64,000 nucleotides of DNA from Paenibacillus peoriae (lineage in GTDB: Bacteria; Bacillota; Bacilli; Paenibacillales; Paenibacillaceae): the NCBI RefSeq assembly GCF_022531965.1, contig NZ_CP092831.1, positions 3,233,001 through 3,297,000 on the forward strand, read 5' to 3'. A program made the position numbers and the translations under genes. Every line of letters starts with the position of its first letter. Position 1 is the first letter of the stretch. A model generated the notes under the pieces. The model ran no database searches, had not been told where the DNA came from, and was given only the letters and a program-made list of their open reading frames with translations. Positions 8,145 to 18,636 of the stretch are shown piece by piece.

Positions 8145-8891
8145 ATGACTCAAAATGAACTTACTCGGCATGAACATGCACAGTCGAACATCCCTGTCCT
8201 ATATGAGGACAATCATGTTTTGGCGGTTGTAAAGCCTGTCAATGTTCCAACGCAAGAGGATGCCAGTGGTGATCCTGATCTGTTGTCTTTACTCAAGGAA
8301 GATTTAAAAATTAGACACAATAAGCCTGGTAACGTTTTTTTGGGTTTAGTTCACAGACTGGATCGGCCTGTAGGTGGAGCCATGATTTTTGCTAAGACGT
8401 CCAAAGCTGCTTCTCGCCTGTCAGAGTCGGTTCGAAGTCGTCATTTCCACAAACTGTATACAGCCGTTCTGAATGGCGTTCCTACGGCCCCACAAGGCCG
8501 TCTGACCCATTACCTGCTAAAGGATAGTCGAACCAACACAGTTCAAACGGTTCGGCCTGGCATGGCTGGTGCGAAGGAAGCCATTTTGGAGTATCGCGTA
8601 ATCGGACAAGCGGATGGACTCAGTCTCGTGCAGATTAAGCTGCACACCGGACGCTCACACCAAATTCGTGTGCAAATGCAAGCGATCGGCTGTCCCCTCT
8701 ACGGTGACCAAAAATATGGGGGTAATCTGAGTCGGCCCGGTCAACAGCTGGCGCTTTGGTCCTTACTCGCTGGAGCACCGCATCCGGTTAGCAAGGACGA
8801 TATGAGATTTCATTCGCTACCTCCTGTTCAATTTCCATGGAATGAATGGCCCAGGTCGCTTTATGAGAACATGATTACGTCTGAAATTTGA
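8145..8891 (+). CDS. RluA-family pseudouridine synthase
   Basis: A 248-residue enzyme that converts uridine to pseudouridine in rRNA or tRNA. The catalytic motif is HRLDRPVGG with the nucleophilic Asp, and downstream are LHTGRSHQIRVQ and GCPLYGDQKYGG, all hallmarks of the RluA/RluD group. There is no S4 domain at the N-terminus, so it is a short, YlyB-like form. GGGAGG lies 14 bases before the ATG, inside the end of the methyltransferase gene, which suggests translational coupling. Confidence 0.9.
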   Translation: MTQNELTRHEHAQSNIPVLYEDNHVLAVVKPVNVPTQEDASGDPDLLSLLKEDLKIRHNKPGNVFLGLVHRLDRPVGGAMIFAKTSKAASRLSESVRSRHFHKLYTAVLNGVPTAPQGRLTHYLLKDSRTNTVQTVRPGMAGAKEAILEYRVIGQADGLSLVQIKLHTGRSHQIRVQMQAIGCPLYGDQKYGGNLSRPGQQLALWSLLAGAPHPVSKDDMRFHSLPPVQFPWNEWPRSLYENMITSEI

Positions 8892-8944
8892 ACCGAAAAG
8901 CCCTGCTCTATCTGGATATCTACATCCTCAATCCCTATTTGCAC

Positions 8945-8993
8945 AAAGAACCTGTAACGCATGTGAACAAACATGCATTGCAGGTTCTTTTTT
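8945..8993. terminator. Bidirectional terminator between convergent genes
   Basis: AAGAACCTG-AACGCATGT pairs with ACATGC-TTGCAGGTTCTT around a GAACAA loop. The plus-strand tail is TTTTTT; the minus-strand tail is TTTGTGC. It serves the pseudouridine synthase gene and the convergent DHA2 gene. Confidence 0.85.
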
Positions 8994-9027
8994 GCAGAAA
9001 ATTAAATTAATGCGTCATCTCATCCTT

Positions 9028-10545
9028 TTATGACGAGGAAGCCACGGACTGCCCCTTCTTGCTGCTTACCAGCTGTTGACGGGGATGGGCGTTTTTTGCA
9101 TTCGTATTTTTAATAAAAAACGCTAAAATCAGAGCGGCCACACTCAACACTGTTGCAATGATAAAAGCCGAGTTAATCCCATAAATTGTAGCTTGATTGC
9201 CTGCAGCCAGCATCCCCGCTTTATCCGTCACAGTTAGTCCCTCAGATGTAACAATCGACGTCAAACGGTTGCTGCTTTGTGTGGACATCACTGTCACCAG
9301 AATTGCCGTCCCAATCGAGCCGGAAATCATACGCAGCGTGTTACTCATCGCCGTACCATGTGCATTCAATCGTTGTGGAAGCTGATTCAACCCTGCCGTT
9401 TGGATCGGCATCATCAGTAACGACATCCCGAACATCCGCACCGTATAATTAATTAACAGTGTCATATAGGTGGTTGTTTCGGTCAACCGTGTAAATTCCC
9501 AAGTTGTTATAGCCATGATCAGCAAGCCAATTACAGACAACCAACGTGCTCCGATTCGGTCAAAAATAGCCCCCGTTACAGGAGACATGAGCCCCATCAG
9601 AATCGCTCCCGGTAACATTAGCATACCGGACTGGAGCGGTGTAAAACCCCGAATATTTTGCAAATAAATCGGAAGCAATATCATACCGGCGTACAAAGCC
9701 ATCGTCACAATCACATTAATGATTGTCGTCAAGCTGTACACATCGTATTTAAAGATACGGAACTCCAGCATAGGCTCATCTACCTTCAGCTGGCGGATAA
9801 TAAACAAAATAAGCGAAATTGTCCCAACGATAAGCGTAGACAGGACAGGAATACTTCCCCAACCCGATGTTCCTGCATCACTAAAGCCGTATAACAGTCC
9901 ACCGAAACCGAGCGTAGACAAAATGATGCCAGGAATGTCCAACTTAGGTTTGGACTGCTCCGTTACATTTTTCAGAAAAATAAATCCGATCACAATCGAA
10001 ATCACTGAAATCGGTAGGATGATCCAGAACAATACCCGCCAGTCATAATGCTGTACTATATAACCGGATAAGGTAGGCCCAATGGCTGGAGCAAAACCCA
10101 TCGCAATCCCCAAGGTTCCCATCGCTCGGCCACGACGCTCTATTGGGTAGATGTTCAAGATAACGACCATCATTAATGGCATCATGATACCTGCTCCCGC
10201 GGCCTGAATAAGTCGACCGATCAGCAATATGCTGAAGCCTGGCGCTATAGCACATAACAGCGTGCCTATTGAAAAAATAGTCATCGCACTAATAAACAAT
10301 TTACGAGTGGAGAAACGGGCAATCAAGAACGCGGTCACCGGGATCAGTACCCCATTCACAAGCATAAAGCCCGTGCTAAGCCACTGAGCTATATTGGCAT
10401 CTATATTCAGATCACTCATCATTTTCGGTAAAGCCACACTGATTAACGTCTGATTTAATATCGCTACAATCGCGCCAATCAACAGAGCGGCCACAATGGG
10501 TGCTCTGCGTACATTACCTGGTAGTGTCATTTGAGGACTGCTCAA
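9028..10545 (-). CDS. DHA2-family MFS multidrug exporter
   Basis: A 505-residue, 14-segment membrane protein. Motif C reads FAPAIGPTLSGYI and motif A-like residues are present. It resembles the other DHA2 protein at 2939-4456 in length and motifs, so the two are paralogous transporters. The reading frame opens with TTG at 10545 (AAGGGA about 10 bases before it); an ATG at 10530 is the alternative but has no ribosome site. The start overlaps the end of the MarR gene by 32 bases, so regulator and exporter are translationally coupled and the exporter is very probably the MarR protein's target. Confidence 0.9.
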   Translation of the reverse strand: MSSPQMTLPGNVRRAPIVAALLIGAIVAILNQTLISVALPKMMSDLNIDANIAQWLSTGFMLVNGVLIPVTAFLIARFSTRKLFISAMTIFSIGTLLCAIAPGFSILLIGRLIQAAGAGIMMPLMMVVILNIYPIERRGRAMGTLGIAMGFAPAIGPTLSGYIVQHYDWRVLFWIILPISVISIVIGFIFLKNVTEQSKPKLDIPGIILSTLGFGGLLYGFSDAGTSGWGSIPVLSTLIVGTISLILFIIRQLKVDEPMLEFRIFKYDVYSLTTIINVIVTMALYAGMILLPIYLQNIRGFTPLQSGMLMLPGAILMGLMSPVTGAIFDRIGARWLSVIGLLIMAITTWEFTRLTETTTYMTLLINYTVRMFGMSLLMMPIQTAGLNQLPQRLNAHGTAMSNTLRMISGSIGTAILVTVMSTQSSNRLTSIVTSEGLTVTDKAGMLAAGNQATIYGINSAFIIATVLSVAALILAFFIKNTNAKNAHPRQQLVSSKKGQSVASSS

Positions 10546-10999
10546 GTTGATTCATTCCCTTCGGTGTTAATTTCATGATCATTTGTTTATGGATATCCAG
10601 GACCATCTCTAGCTGCTCCTTCGGGATGTCCAGAATGGGCAAGACGCGCTCCATCCACATGGCGTCTACTTTTTGCATGATATCTTTTCCTTCCGGCGTA
10701 AGCGTCAGCACTAAGGATCTACGGTCATGCTCATGCCGTCCGCGAGCAATATATCCCGCCTTGGTCAAGCGGTCAACCACCCCACTCATAGAGCTGCTTC
10801 CCACATGTGCTATGTCTGCCAGCTCGGATAACCCGATGTTGGGGCGTTTATTCAGAATGGCCAAAGCCATATGCTGTATGGCCGTCAGATCCAAATGCTG
10901 CTCTTCATTCCAGAAGGCATAAAATATCGTTTTATTAACCTCTCTTATTGATTGAATAATCCGGTACACCTCAAGTCTGTCTTCCTCTCTGTCACTCAC
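10514..10999 (-). CDS. MarR-family transcriptional regulator
   Basis: About 161 residues with a winged helix-turn-helix: IGLSELADIAHVGSSSMSGVVDRL is the recognition region and RHEHDRRSLVLTLTPEG the wing. The frame is open to a GTG at 11032 and has an ATG at 11008, but AAGAAGG lies 9 bases before a GTG at 10999 (MSDREEDRLEV), the best-supported start. It overlaps the DHA2 exporter gene by 32 bases. MarR proteins usually repress their own operon and release DNA on binding a phenolic or drug-like ligand. The palindromes just upstream are the likely operators. Confidence 0.88.
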   Translation of the reverse strand: MSDREEDRLEVYRIIQSIREVNKTIFYAFWNEEQHLDLTAIQHMALAILNKRPNIGLSELADIAHVGSSSMSGVVDRLTKAGYIARGRHEHDRRSLVLTLTPEGKDIMQKVDAMWMERVLPILDIPKEQLEMVLDIHKQMIMKLTPKGMNQLEQSSNDTTR

Positions 11000-11037
11000 T
11001 GGAACCATCCTTCTTTCTATTACCCAATTCACAATCC

Positions 11038-11078
11038 ATATGCATATACATAAACTAGAAACTATTTGTATACGAAAT
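11038..11078. promoter_or_regulatory. Candidate MarR operator region
   Basis: ATATGCATAT (11038-11047) is a perfect palindrome. GTATAC with partly symmetric T-rich and A-rich flanks lies at 11065-11076. Both are just upstream of the marR-exporter operon start, in an A+T-rich stretch that must hold its promoter. I could not pick a single convincing -35/-10 pair. Confidence 0.4.
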
Positions 11079-11154
11079 GTTATTTATTTATAACTATTAT
11101 TTTATCATCTCTTATGTAAATGTCAACATTCACCCAAATATCACCTATCCTTCA

Positions 11155-11202
11155 ACACAAAAAAGCGCGGTATGAATACCACGATAGGTATTTCATCCGC
11201 GC
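11155..11202 (-). terminator. Intrinsic terminator of the second MarR gene
   Basis: GCGCGG-ATGAAATACC pairs with GGTATTCAT-CCGCGC across 11165-11202, followed on the minus strand by TTTTTTGTG. It lies 66 bases after the MarR stop. Confidence 0.85.
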
Positions 11203-11268
11203 ACTCCTATTAATATTAAGATGATAATCTGCTACGTACAGCTACTTTTCATGCATCCACCATTCTAG

Positions 11269-11739
11269 TTATTCTGCTCGTTCTATTTGTTCCTTTACTC
11301 CCTCAGCCTCACTTGTCGATACTGAAGTCTTCGCCTTCGGTGTAATTTTCCCCAACAAATAAACCAGCAAATTTTGATTGTGCTGAGAAATTCGGTTCAA
11401 TGCAGAACCCAGAAAATCATCCCGGATTCGCAATCCACGCTCTACTTCTTCTCTTCCTTGATCCGAAATGACAATCCATACAATTCTACGGTCCTTTACG
11501 TCTCTGAAACGGGTGACCAGTCGATTCCGCTCCATCCGATCCAGCAGCATCGTAACCGCGGCTGGTGTGGTGGCGAGATATGGGATTAGTTGAGACGGTT
11601 TCATGCGGCCGTATTCGTTCAAAACCTCCAGCACTGTAAGTTGAGCTTCCGTTAGTGATGGAGCCAGCTGCTGCTCCATATGAACCTTATAATCCTTAGC
11701 CATTCTGGACCAGATTTTCGCAAATTCGGTCGTTTGCAT
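11269..11739 (-). CDS. MarR-family transcriptional regulator
   Basis: A 156-residue protein with a MarR winged helix: MKPSQLIPYLATTPAAVTMLLDRME is the recognition region and RFRDVKDRRIVWIVISDQG the wing. The ATG follows GGAGTGAGG. The tail (KTSVSTSEAEGVKEQIERAE) is longer and more charged than usual. It appears to be a single-gene unit with its own terminator. It is a distinct gene from the MarR at 10514, not a recent duplicate. The target is unknown. The 200-base gap upstream (11740-11937) shows no gene. Confidence 0.88.
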   Translation of the reverse strand: MQTTEFAKIWSRMAKDYKVHMEQQLAPSLTEAQLTVLEVLNEYGRMKPSQLIPYLATTPAAVTMLLDRMERNRLVTRFRDVKDRRIVWIVISDQGREEVERGLRIRDDFLGSALNRISQHNQNLLVYLLGKITPKAKTSVSTSEAEGVKEQIERAE

Positions 11740-11937
11740 TTTGCCTCACTCCTTTAAATAACAGGGTCAGTAAAAGCATCAAAGTTACCGTATGGGCCAC
11801 CGTCCGGATTGTATTTCATCACATTAAATTTTCGCCATTCAGCCCCGGTTTCCTGCCGTTTTTGGAGCATGAAATGAAAAGGGGAAGGAAGTCTCACCTC
11901 GGTTTTGAAGGCTGGTCAGGGTTCGACACCATGACGG

Positions 11938-11985
11938 CAAAAAGGTCCTCATTCGTGCCGGAATGGCACGAGAGGACCTCTCTTT
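11938..11985. terminator. Strong bidirectional terminator after parC
   Basis: AGGTCCTC...CGTGCC (from 11943) pairs with GGCACG-GAGGACCT (to 11979) around a GGAAT loop. T-runs follow on both strands. It lies 36 bases after the parC stop. Confidence 0.88.
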
Positions 11986-12014
11986 TTCGAGCTAAAAAGC
12001 GCTTGACTTTCCCA

Positions 12015-14477
12015 TTATTCTATGGACTGTGAAGCTTGCGGCTCACTACGCAGCAGCACATTCACAATTTCGTCCTTCTTCTCCGCTGGAGCCAGCAACT
12101 TGCCTGTATCCTTTCGGTCGGTCAAAGGAGCCTTTTCCGAAAGGAAGGACATCGTCTGTCCTTCTGCTGTGATCGCAAATAATTGAACAGCTTCACGGCA
12201 ATAGAAGGCAGCCACGATTCGAGTTCCATTCGAACGTACTCGTTTGCCTTCCTTGAACTCAAAGGTGGTGATACCTTTGCCGCCTCTTCCCTGTGTAGGA
12301 TAGTCCAACAGAAGCGTACGCTTACCATAACCAGACTCGGTCAGCACCAACACTTCTCCTTCATCCTCTTCTACCCATAACGCCGCGATAATTTCATCGC
12401 CTTCCGCCAGCTGTATACCTTTGACACCAGCCGAGACGCGGCCCATCGCATTAACCTCTTGCTCCTTGAAGCGTATACTCATACCCGCGCGGGTAATCAG
12501 CATAATATCCCGGGTACCCTCGCTTAACGTTACCGATAACACCTCATCGTCCCCTGCTACTTTGCAGGCTGCTACAGCACTGGAACGCTTTGTGGCATAT
12601 TCTGTGAGTTCTGTTCGTTTGACTTGCCCTTTCTTCGTTACAAACACCAAACTTTTGCCGATTTCCTCCATGTTTTTGATCGGAATAACGCTTACGATAC
12701 GATCTTCCTTCGATAGCGAAATGACATTGACAATTGGAGTTCCCGGCTCTTTCCACTTATACTCCGGTATCTGATGCACAGGCAGCAAAAAGTATTGTCC
12801 ACGCTGGGTGAAGACGAGCAGCACATCGAGTGTATTGACGTCAAGGAACTGGGTAATGTAGTCCCCTTCTTTAACTCCGGAATTTGAACGGTCCCCGCCA
12901 GAACGAGTGAACGACAGCATACTCGTACGTTTCACATAGCCATCTTTCGAGAGGGTTAGCAATACATCCTCTGCCGCAACCATGACCTCCAGATTTACTT
13001 TAATCTCTTCTACCTCACCTTGTATCTCCGAGCGACGGTCAATGCCGTACTTTTCGCGAATTTCCAACAGTTCCTTGCGAATCAGGCTGATCAGCTTACG
13101 ATCACTTTCCAGAATAGAACGATATTGCGCGATTTTTTTCTGGATGTCACCCAGTTCTTTTTCAAGCGTGGTGATTTCCAGATTGGTGAGACGGTACAAC
13201 TGCAAAGTCAAAATAGAATCTGCCTGACGTTCGCTAAAACCAAACATCCATTGTAAATTATTTTGCGCGTCCTGACGATTTTTGGAAGCTTTAATGGCTG
13301 CGATGACCTCATCCAGAATGTTCAGTGCCTTGACCAAACCTTCCAATACATGGGCACGATCCTCTGCCTTTTCCAGTTCATACTGGATACGGTGAGTGAC
13401 AACTTCGCGTTGATGAGCAATATACGCTTCCAAAATGGACTTTAGCCCAAGCTGATGTGGCGCTTTGTTCACAATGGCTACCATATTGAAGTTATATGCC
13501 ACCTGTAGGTCGGTTTTTTTCAGCAAATAAGCTAAAATCCCTTCCGCATCGGCTTCCTTCTTCAGCTCCACAACGATGCGCAAACCATTTCGTCCACTTT
13601 CGTCACGAACCTCGGCAATCCCTTCCACCTTTTTCTCCAGACGGATATTTTCCATGGCGGTTACGAGCCTTGATTTGACGATTTGGTATGGGATTTCGGT
13701 AATGACCAGCTGCTGCTTACCTCCGCGCAAGGACTGAATTTCCGTTTTGGAACGAATATAAATGCGTCCTTTTCCCGTGCGGTAAGCGTCCTTGATGCCT
13801 TCGCCACCCATAATGAGTCCACCAGTCGGGAAATCAGGACCTTTAATAAAGGTCATAATTTCTTCCAGCTCAATCTCCGGCTTTTCCATCACCGCGATGC
13901 TGGCATCAATAACTTCGCGTAAACTATGTGTAGGGATCTCTGTCGCAAATCCCGCCGAGATCCCACTGGAACCGTTCACCAACAAATTTGGATAACGTGA
14001 CGGCAACACCACGGGCTCTTTGGCCGAGTTATCAAAATTGTCCTTGAACAAAACCGTACGCTTTTCAATATCGCGCAGCATTTCCATTGCGATCGGAGAC
14101 AAGCGGGCCTCCGTGTAACGCATAGCTGCTGCCGGGTCATCATCCTGGGAACCCCAGTTACCGTGACCGTCCACCAGCACGTGACTCATTTTCCAGGGCT
14201 GTGCCATCCGTACCATGCCGTCGTAAATCGACGAATCACCGTGGGGGTGGTAATTACCCATAACGTCCCCAACGGTTTTGGCCGATTTACGATATGCTTT
14301 ATCCGGCGTATTGCCCGAGTCGTACATTGCATAAAGAATACGACGTTGCACGGGTTTTAATCCGTCCCGTACATCGGGTATCGCCCGGTCCTGAATAATA
14401 TATTTGGAATATCGGCCAAAGCGGTCACCGACCACTTCCTCCAGAAAAGCTGGCAAAAACTGCTCCGATAAGCTCAT
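12015..14477 (-). CDS. parC: DNA topoisomerase IV subunit A
   Basis: An 820-residue type IIA topoisomerase subunit. With ParE it decatenates daughter chromosomes. The active-site Tyr is in [12 protein letters not shown] at about residue 121. The quinolone-resistance region reads [11 protein letters not shown], with the wild-type Ser82 and Asp86 that fluoroquinolones need. The opening [20 protein letters not shown] and the C-terminal beta-propeller with ParC-type rather than GyrA-type boxes, together with parE directly upstream, place it as ParC rather than GyrA. The parE stop lies 22 bases before the ATG, which follows AGAGGTG. Confidence 0.95.
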   Translation of the reverse strand: MSLSEQFLPAFLEEVVGDRFGRYSKYIIQDRAIPDVRDGLKPVQRRILYAMYDSGNTPDKAYRKSAKTVGDVMGNYHPHGDSSIYDGMVRMAQPWKMSHVLVDGHGNWGSQDDDPAAAMRYTEARLSPIAMEMLRDIEKRTVLFKDNFDNSAKEPVVLPSRYPNLLVNGSSGISAGFATEIPTHSLREVIDASIAVMEKPEIELEEIMTFIKGPDFPTGGLIMGGEGIKDAYRTGKGRIYIRSKTEIQSLRGGKQQLVITEIPYQIVKSRLVTAMENIRLEKKVEGIAEVRDESGRNGLRIVVELKKEADAEGILAYLLKKTDLQVAYNFNMVAIVNKAPHQLGLKSILEAYIAHQREVVTHRIQYELEKAEDRAHVLEGLVKALNILDEVIAAIKASKNRQDAQNNLQWMFGFSERQADSILTLQLYRLTNLEITTLEKELGDIQKKIAQYRSILESDRKLISLIRKELLEIREKYGIDRRSEIQGEVEEIKVNLEVMVAAEDVLLTLSKDGYVKRTSMLSFTRSGGDRSNSGVKEGDYITQFLDVNTLDVLLVFTQRGQYFLLPVHQIPEYKWKEPGTPIVNVISLSKEDRIVSVIPIKNMEEIGKSLVFVTKKGQVKRTELTEYATKRSSAVAACKVAGDDEVLSVTLSEGTRDIMLITRAGMSIRFKEQEVNAMGRVSAGVKGIQLAEGDEIIAALWVEEDEGEVLVLTESGYGKRTLLLDYPTQGRGGKGITTFEFKEGKRVRSNGTRIVAAFYCREAVQLFAITAEGQTMSFLSEKAPLTDRKDTGKLLAPAEKKDEIVNVLLRSEPQASQSIE

Positions 14478-14499
14478 GTATACACCTCTTTTGATAGCA

Positions 14500-16479
14500 C
14501 TACTCTACGTATTCCGTGAAATCTACGTTTTCCACGATCCAGCGTTTGCGTGGATCCACCTTATCACCCATCAAAGTGGACACCCTACGTTCAGCCTTGG
14601 CTGCATCCTCTATCTGAACGCGTAACAAGGTGCGTGAATCGGGATTCATCGTTGTTTCCCATAACTGATCAGGGTTCATTTCCCCGAGCCCTTTATAGCG
14701 TTGTAGCTCAAAATTTCGTCCAAATTCTTTTAAGTAATTATCGAGCTGCTCGTCAGTCCAAGCATAACGCACGGTTTCGAGTTTACCCGACTTTCGAGTT
14801 ATTTTATACAATGGCGGTTGAGCAATAAATATGCGTCCTGCATCAATAAGCTCTTTCATATACCGATAAAAGAACGTCAACAACAGCACTTGAATGTGCG
14901 CACCATCTGTATCTGCATCGGTCATAATGATGATTTTGGAATAATTGCTGTCTTCCAGCGAAAACTCTGTTCCTACCCCCGCACCAATAGCTGCTGTAAT
15001 AGCACGGTACTCATCATTCTTCATAATATCCGCCAGTTTGGATTTTTCCGGATTCATCGGCTTGCCCTTTAGTGGCAATATGGCCTGAATTTTGGAATCC
15101 CGTCCCTGCTTGGCTGATCCTCCAGCCGAATCGCCTTCCACAATAAACAACTCATTACGTGTAAAATCCTTGGACTGCGCAGGCGACAGTTTACCATTCA
15201 AATTGGAACTTTCACTGCGTTTTTTACCAGAACGCATTTCATCCCGAGCTTTACGTGCAGCTTCACGCGCTCTGGATGCTTGAACTGCCTTCTTGATCAA
15301 AGTTTGTGCTATCTGCGGATTTTCTTCCAAAAAACGCTGCATCTGCTCAGATACGATGGCATCCACTGTACTTCGTGCCGAAGCGCTACCCAGCTGATCC
15401 TTTGTCTGACCGACAAATTCAACCTCAGCCATCTTGACACTGATTACAGCCATCATGCCCTCACGTAGATCGTTGCCCTCCAAGTTTTTATCCTTTTCTT
15501 TCAACATCACCGTTTTCCGGGCATAATCGTTCATGACACGAGTGTAAGCGGTTTTGAATCCTGTTTCATGCGTACCTCCGCCACGTGTCGGAATGGAGTT
15601 GACGAACGAAGCAATCGTCTCTGTATAACCTGCATTGTACTGGATGGCAATCTCTACTTCAATGTCTTCTTTCTCGGCATTAAAGTGAATAACATCATGC
15701 AGCACATCCTTGCCCTCATTCAGAAAAGCAACAAACTGACTTGCGCCACCCTCATAAAAATACTCATCTGACTTTCCGCTGCGTTCGTCTTTAAGTTGAA
15801 TACGAAGGCCCGAATTTAGAAAAGCAATTTCCTGAAGGCGCTCAGCCAACGTATCGTAGTTAAAATGAATGCCTGCCTGAAAAACACGAATATCCGGTTT
15901 AAATGTAATTTTCGATCCCGTCTTGTTAGTATTGCCCAGCACTTCAAGGCCTGTGGTCGGTTCCCCGACATGCTCCACGCCCTTCTTGTCCTGCCAATAT
16001 TCAAACCGCTGACGGTGAATCTTGCCGTCCCGGTAAATTTCTACTTCAAGCCATTCCGAAAGAGCGTTCGTTACAGACGCACCTACACCGTGCAAACCCC
16101 CGGACTTTTTATATCCCGAACCGCCAAACTTACCTCCGGCGTGCAAAATGGTGAATACAACCTGAGGCGTAGGAATTCCCGTTTTGTGCATTCCCGTAGG
16201 AATACCGCGTCCGTTGTCTGATACCGTAACGGAACCGTCCTTATGCATTGTAATATCAATGCGAGAGCAAAACTTGGCGAGATGTTCATCCACCGCGTTG
16301 TCTACAATTTCCCATACCAAATGATGCAGCCCCGAAGAACTGGTGCTCCCGATGTACATGCCCGGCCGTTTGCGAACTGCCACAAGCCCTTCGAGCACTT
16401 GAATGTCGTCCGCGCCATATTCCGAAGCTCCGCTTTGTGTGCCGGACGCCCCCGCAGACAAGTCGATTTTGTCGACCAT
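14500..16479 (-). CDS. parE: DNA topoisomerase IV subunit B (ATPase)
   Basis: A 659-residue GHKL ATPase/TOPRIM protein. ATP-binding residues are in EIVDNAVDE (Glu57, Asn61), SDNGRGIP (Asp88) and GGLHGVGAS. The TOPRIM domain has [14 protein letters not shown] and the metal-binding DADTDGAHI, and PLKGKPMN lies between. The C-terminus has the conserved [10 protein letters not shown]. The length suits Gram-positive ParE. It sits directly before parC in the usual order. The ATG at 16479 follows GGGGGAG. Confidence 0.95.
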   Translation of the reverse strand: MVDKIDLSAGASGTQSGASEYGADDIQVLEGLVAVRKRPGMYIGSTSSSGLHHLVWEIVDNAVDEHLAKFCSRIDITMHKDGSVTVSDNGRGIPTGMHKTGIPTPQVVFTILHAGGKFGGSGYKKSGGLHGVGASVTNALSEWLEVEIYRDGKIHRQRFEYWQDKKGVEHVGEPTTGLEVLGNTNKTGSKITFKPDIRVFQAGIHFNYDTLAERLQEIAFLNSGLRIQLKDERSGKSDEYFYEGGASQFVAFLNEGKDVLHDVIHFNAEKEDIEVEIAIQYNAGYTETIASFVNSIPTRGGGTHETGFKTAYTRVMNDYARKTVMLKEKDKNLEGNDLREGMMAVISVKMAEVEFVGQTKDQLGSASARSTVDAIVSEQMQRFLEENPQIAQTLIKKAVQASRAREAARKARDEMRSGKKRSESSNLNGKLSPAQSKDFTRNELFIVEGDSAGGSAKQGRDSKIQAILPLKGKPMNPEKSKLADIMKNDEYRAITAAIGAGVGTEFSLEDSNYSKIIIMTDADTDGAHIQVLLLTFFYRYMKELIDAGRIFIAQPPLYKITRKSGKLETVRYAWTDEQLDNYLKEFGRNFELQRYKGLGEMNPDQLWETTMNPDSRTLLRVQIEDAAKAERRVSTLMGDKVDPRKRWIVENVDFTEYVE

Positions 16480-16577
16480 TCATGCTCCCCCTTTGTCTAA
16501 TCGTAACCGTGTTTTGCCTTATTCTTGATGATTTTCACCAAAAATGCAAACAGATGTTTTCTTTTACCTTGTCCATT

Positions 16578-17567
16578 TTAATTCAATATATCCCGTTTCG
16601 TAAAGACGGCGAATGAAACAATCAATGCCGCAGCCCCCCAAATGCCCAGTACAGCTAAAGAAAAGGGTAAAGTCATTCCCTCAATCGGGGCGGGGCTTCC
16701 AGATAAATAATCGGTTAATTGGAGGTTAACCATAAATAAATATTTAGCACTCTGCCAAGACGAAGCCATGTTTGTCAAAATAGTGCCCGAAATGAGTGCA
16801 GCCATCATGACCACGATACTTGCCGCCGTACTTCGTACCAGGACAGATACCATAAAGGCTAACGAAGCTACCACAAGACTGACAAACCAGATTAATCCGG
16901 CTTGCAGCATCAGATAATGCCATTGTGGAATCGCATGTACAGCAGACAAATCCACCGTCGATCCAACAATTTGAAATCCGGTAAATACCGGAACATTAAA
17001 ACCGCGAAAACCAAAAAACAAGCCTGATATCACATAGCTAATTACAAATACAGCCAAAATGATGAGCGAAACGAACATGTACAATGTCAGCAGCTTACTC
17101 AGCAGTATTTTCCACCGCCTGACTGGGCGGGTAAGCAACATTTTTATCGTGCCTGTCGTCCGTTCTCCTGAAACCAAGTCGGAGGCAATAGCCATAATCA
17201 ACAATGGAACGAACAGATTTATGGAATTATCCATAAACTCTCTGGTAAAAGTGACACCACTCGGCTCATTCGGATTCACATCATTTTCCAAATAATATTG
17301 CATCTGCTGCACAAAGACCCGACGGTAGGTCTTCCATTCCTCGGGAACCCGGTCACTTCCCAGCGAGTTTTGATTATCGGTAATCGCCTGACGCAGTTCA
17401 AGCCGCCAATCATTGCCGAATTTTTCGCGATTGTTTTCTGCCACTTTCATCTGAGCGTACGTAAAAATCGGCACAAGCACAAGTAAAACTAGTAAAATGA
17501 CATAAAATCGTTTCTTCTTGATAATTTTGAGTGTTTCATTTTGTACGAGCGGTAAAATGTTATTCAA
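16578..17567 (-). CDS. ABC-2 type transporter permease
   Basis: About 329 residues, with one N-terminal membrane helix, a large extracellular loop (around 40-115) and five further helices, the ABC-2 permease layout of NatB- and BcrB-like proteins. GERTTGTIKMLLTRPVRRW is the typical coupling motif. The frame opens at GTG 17576, but GGAAGGTGAG is spaced properly only for the TTG at 17567 (MNNILPLVQ), which I prefer. It overlaps the ATPase gene. Substrate unknown; sodium, peptide-antibiotic or lipid export are the usual roles of such pairs. Confidence 0.85.
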   Translation of the reverse strand: MNNILPLVQNETLKIIKKKRFYVILLVLLVLVPIFTYAQMKVAENNREKFGNDWRLELRQAITDNQNSLGSDRVPEEWKTYRRVFVQQMQYYLENDVNPNEPSGVTFTREFMDNSINLFVPLLIMAIASDLVSGERTTGTIKMLLTRPVRRWKILLSKLLTLYMFVSLIILAVFVISYVISGLFFGFRGFNVPVFTGFQIVGSTVDLSAVHAIPQWHYLMLQAGLIWFVSLVVASLAFMVSVLVRSTAASIVVMMAALISGTILTNMASSWQSAKYLFMVNLQLTDYLSGSPAPIEGMTLPFSLAVLGIWGAAALIVSFAVFTKRDILN

Positions 17568-18636
17568 GTATCTCACCTTCCGTCATTTTCAGGAATAGCT
17601 GCTCCAGTGTAGGGTTGATTTTGGTTACACCTTTAACGGAAATACCGGAAGCCGTCATTTGTGTCACCAGCTCCGCAATATGCTCTTCATCCATTTCTGT
17701 AAAAATTGCATCGGCTCCGCTACCTGCAACAATACTGTCATCAATTAATTCATCGGCGTTCGTAATCATTTGCACATGCGGAGAATTTTGCAATATGGCA
17801 AGACCCTGATCACGAGGCTCCAGTTGCCATACGGCCATATGTGAGTGCGTCTCAACCAGTTCTCGTACACCACCTACAGCTAGCACCTTTCCCCTACTTA
17901 TAATTGCCACCCGATCACATAGCAGCTGGATTTCGCTAAGCAAATGACTGGAAACAAATACAGCCATGCCTTCTGCCGCTAGCAAACGGATAAAAGCTCT
18001 CATTTCCTTGATCCCCTTGGGGTCTAACCCGTTGGTCGGTTCATCCAAAATCAGCAATTTCGGTCTACCGAGCAAGGCTTGGGCTATACCAAGACGCTGG
18101 CGCATTCCGAGAGAATACGTACTTACTTTATCATGGATACGGCGATCGAGCCGAACCAGCTCAACGACTTCGCGGATACGCTGTTCGTCTACACCAGGCT
18201 GCATACGGGCAAAATGCTCTAAATTCTCCCAACCTGTCAGATAGCTGTACACCTCTGGATTTTCCACAATAGAACCAATATGCCGTAAAGCCTGCTCAGG
18301 GTCACGATTTACATTATGTCCACAGACAGTAATCGTCCCTTCCGTAGGCTTAATTAAATCGACCAGCATACGAATAGTCGTCGTTTTCCCAGCCCCATTA
18401 GGGCCGAGAAATCCGAAAATTTCACCCGCACGAACGTCGAATGTTACATCATGAATGATCATTTTGCGTTTGATACGTTTCTTAACGTGCTGAACAGAGA
18501 GAACTGTTTCGTTATTGCTTCTGTCTCTGCCTGTGCTGCCAACCTGATTGGCGGAATGGAAACTGGACACTGCATCCCTTGAGGTCGAATTTTCGGTTAT
18601 TCCAGTCCCGTTCTTGTCAGCAGATTGGATGCTCAT
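17560..18636 (-). CDS. ABC transporter ATP-binding protein
   Basis: A 358-residue ATPase. Walker A is GPNGAGKTTT, the signature is YSLGMRQRLGIAQ, and Walker B is LLILDEPTNGLDP. The first 50 residues are a Ser/Asn-rich extension before the domain begins (LSVQHVKKRIKRK), unusual for the family. The C-terminal 110 residues form the regulatory extension seen in BcrA- and CcmA-like exporters. Its ATG overlaps the stop of the SGNH hydrolase gene (TAATG) and its end overlaps the permease gene, so the three are one operon. Confidence 0.9.
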   Translation of the reverse strand: MSIQSADKNGTGITENSTSRDAVSSFHSANQVGSTGRDRSNNETVLSVQHVKKRIKRKMIIHDVTFDVRAGEIFGFLGPNGAGKTTTIRMLVDLIKPTEGTITVCGHNVNRDPEQALRHIGSIVENPEVYSYLTGWENLEHFARMQPGVDEQRIREVVELVRLDRRIHDKVSTYSLGMRQRLGIAQALLGRPKLLILDEPTNGLDPKGIKEMRAFIRLLAAEGMAVFVSSHLLSEIQLLCDRVAIISRGKVLAVGGVRELVETHSHMAVWQLEPRDQGLAILQNSPHVQMITNADELIDDSIVAGSGADAIFTEMDEEHIAELVTQMTASGISVKGVTKINPTLEQLFLKMTEGEILE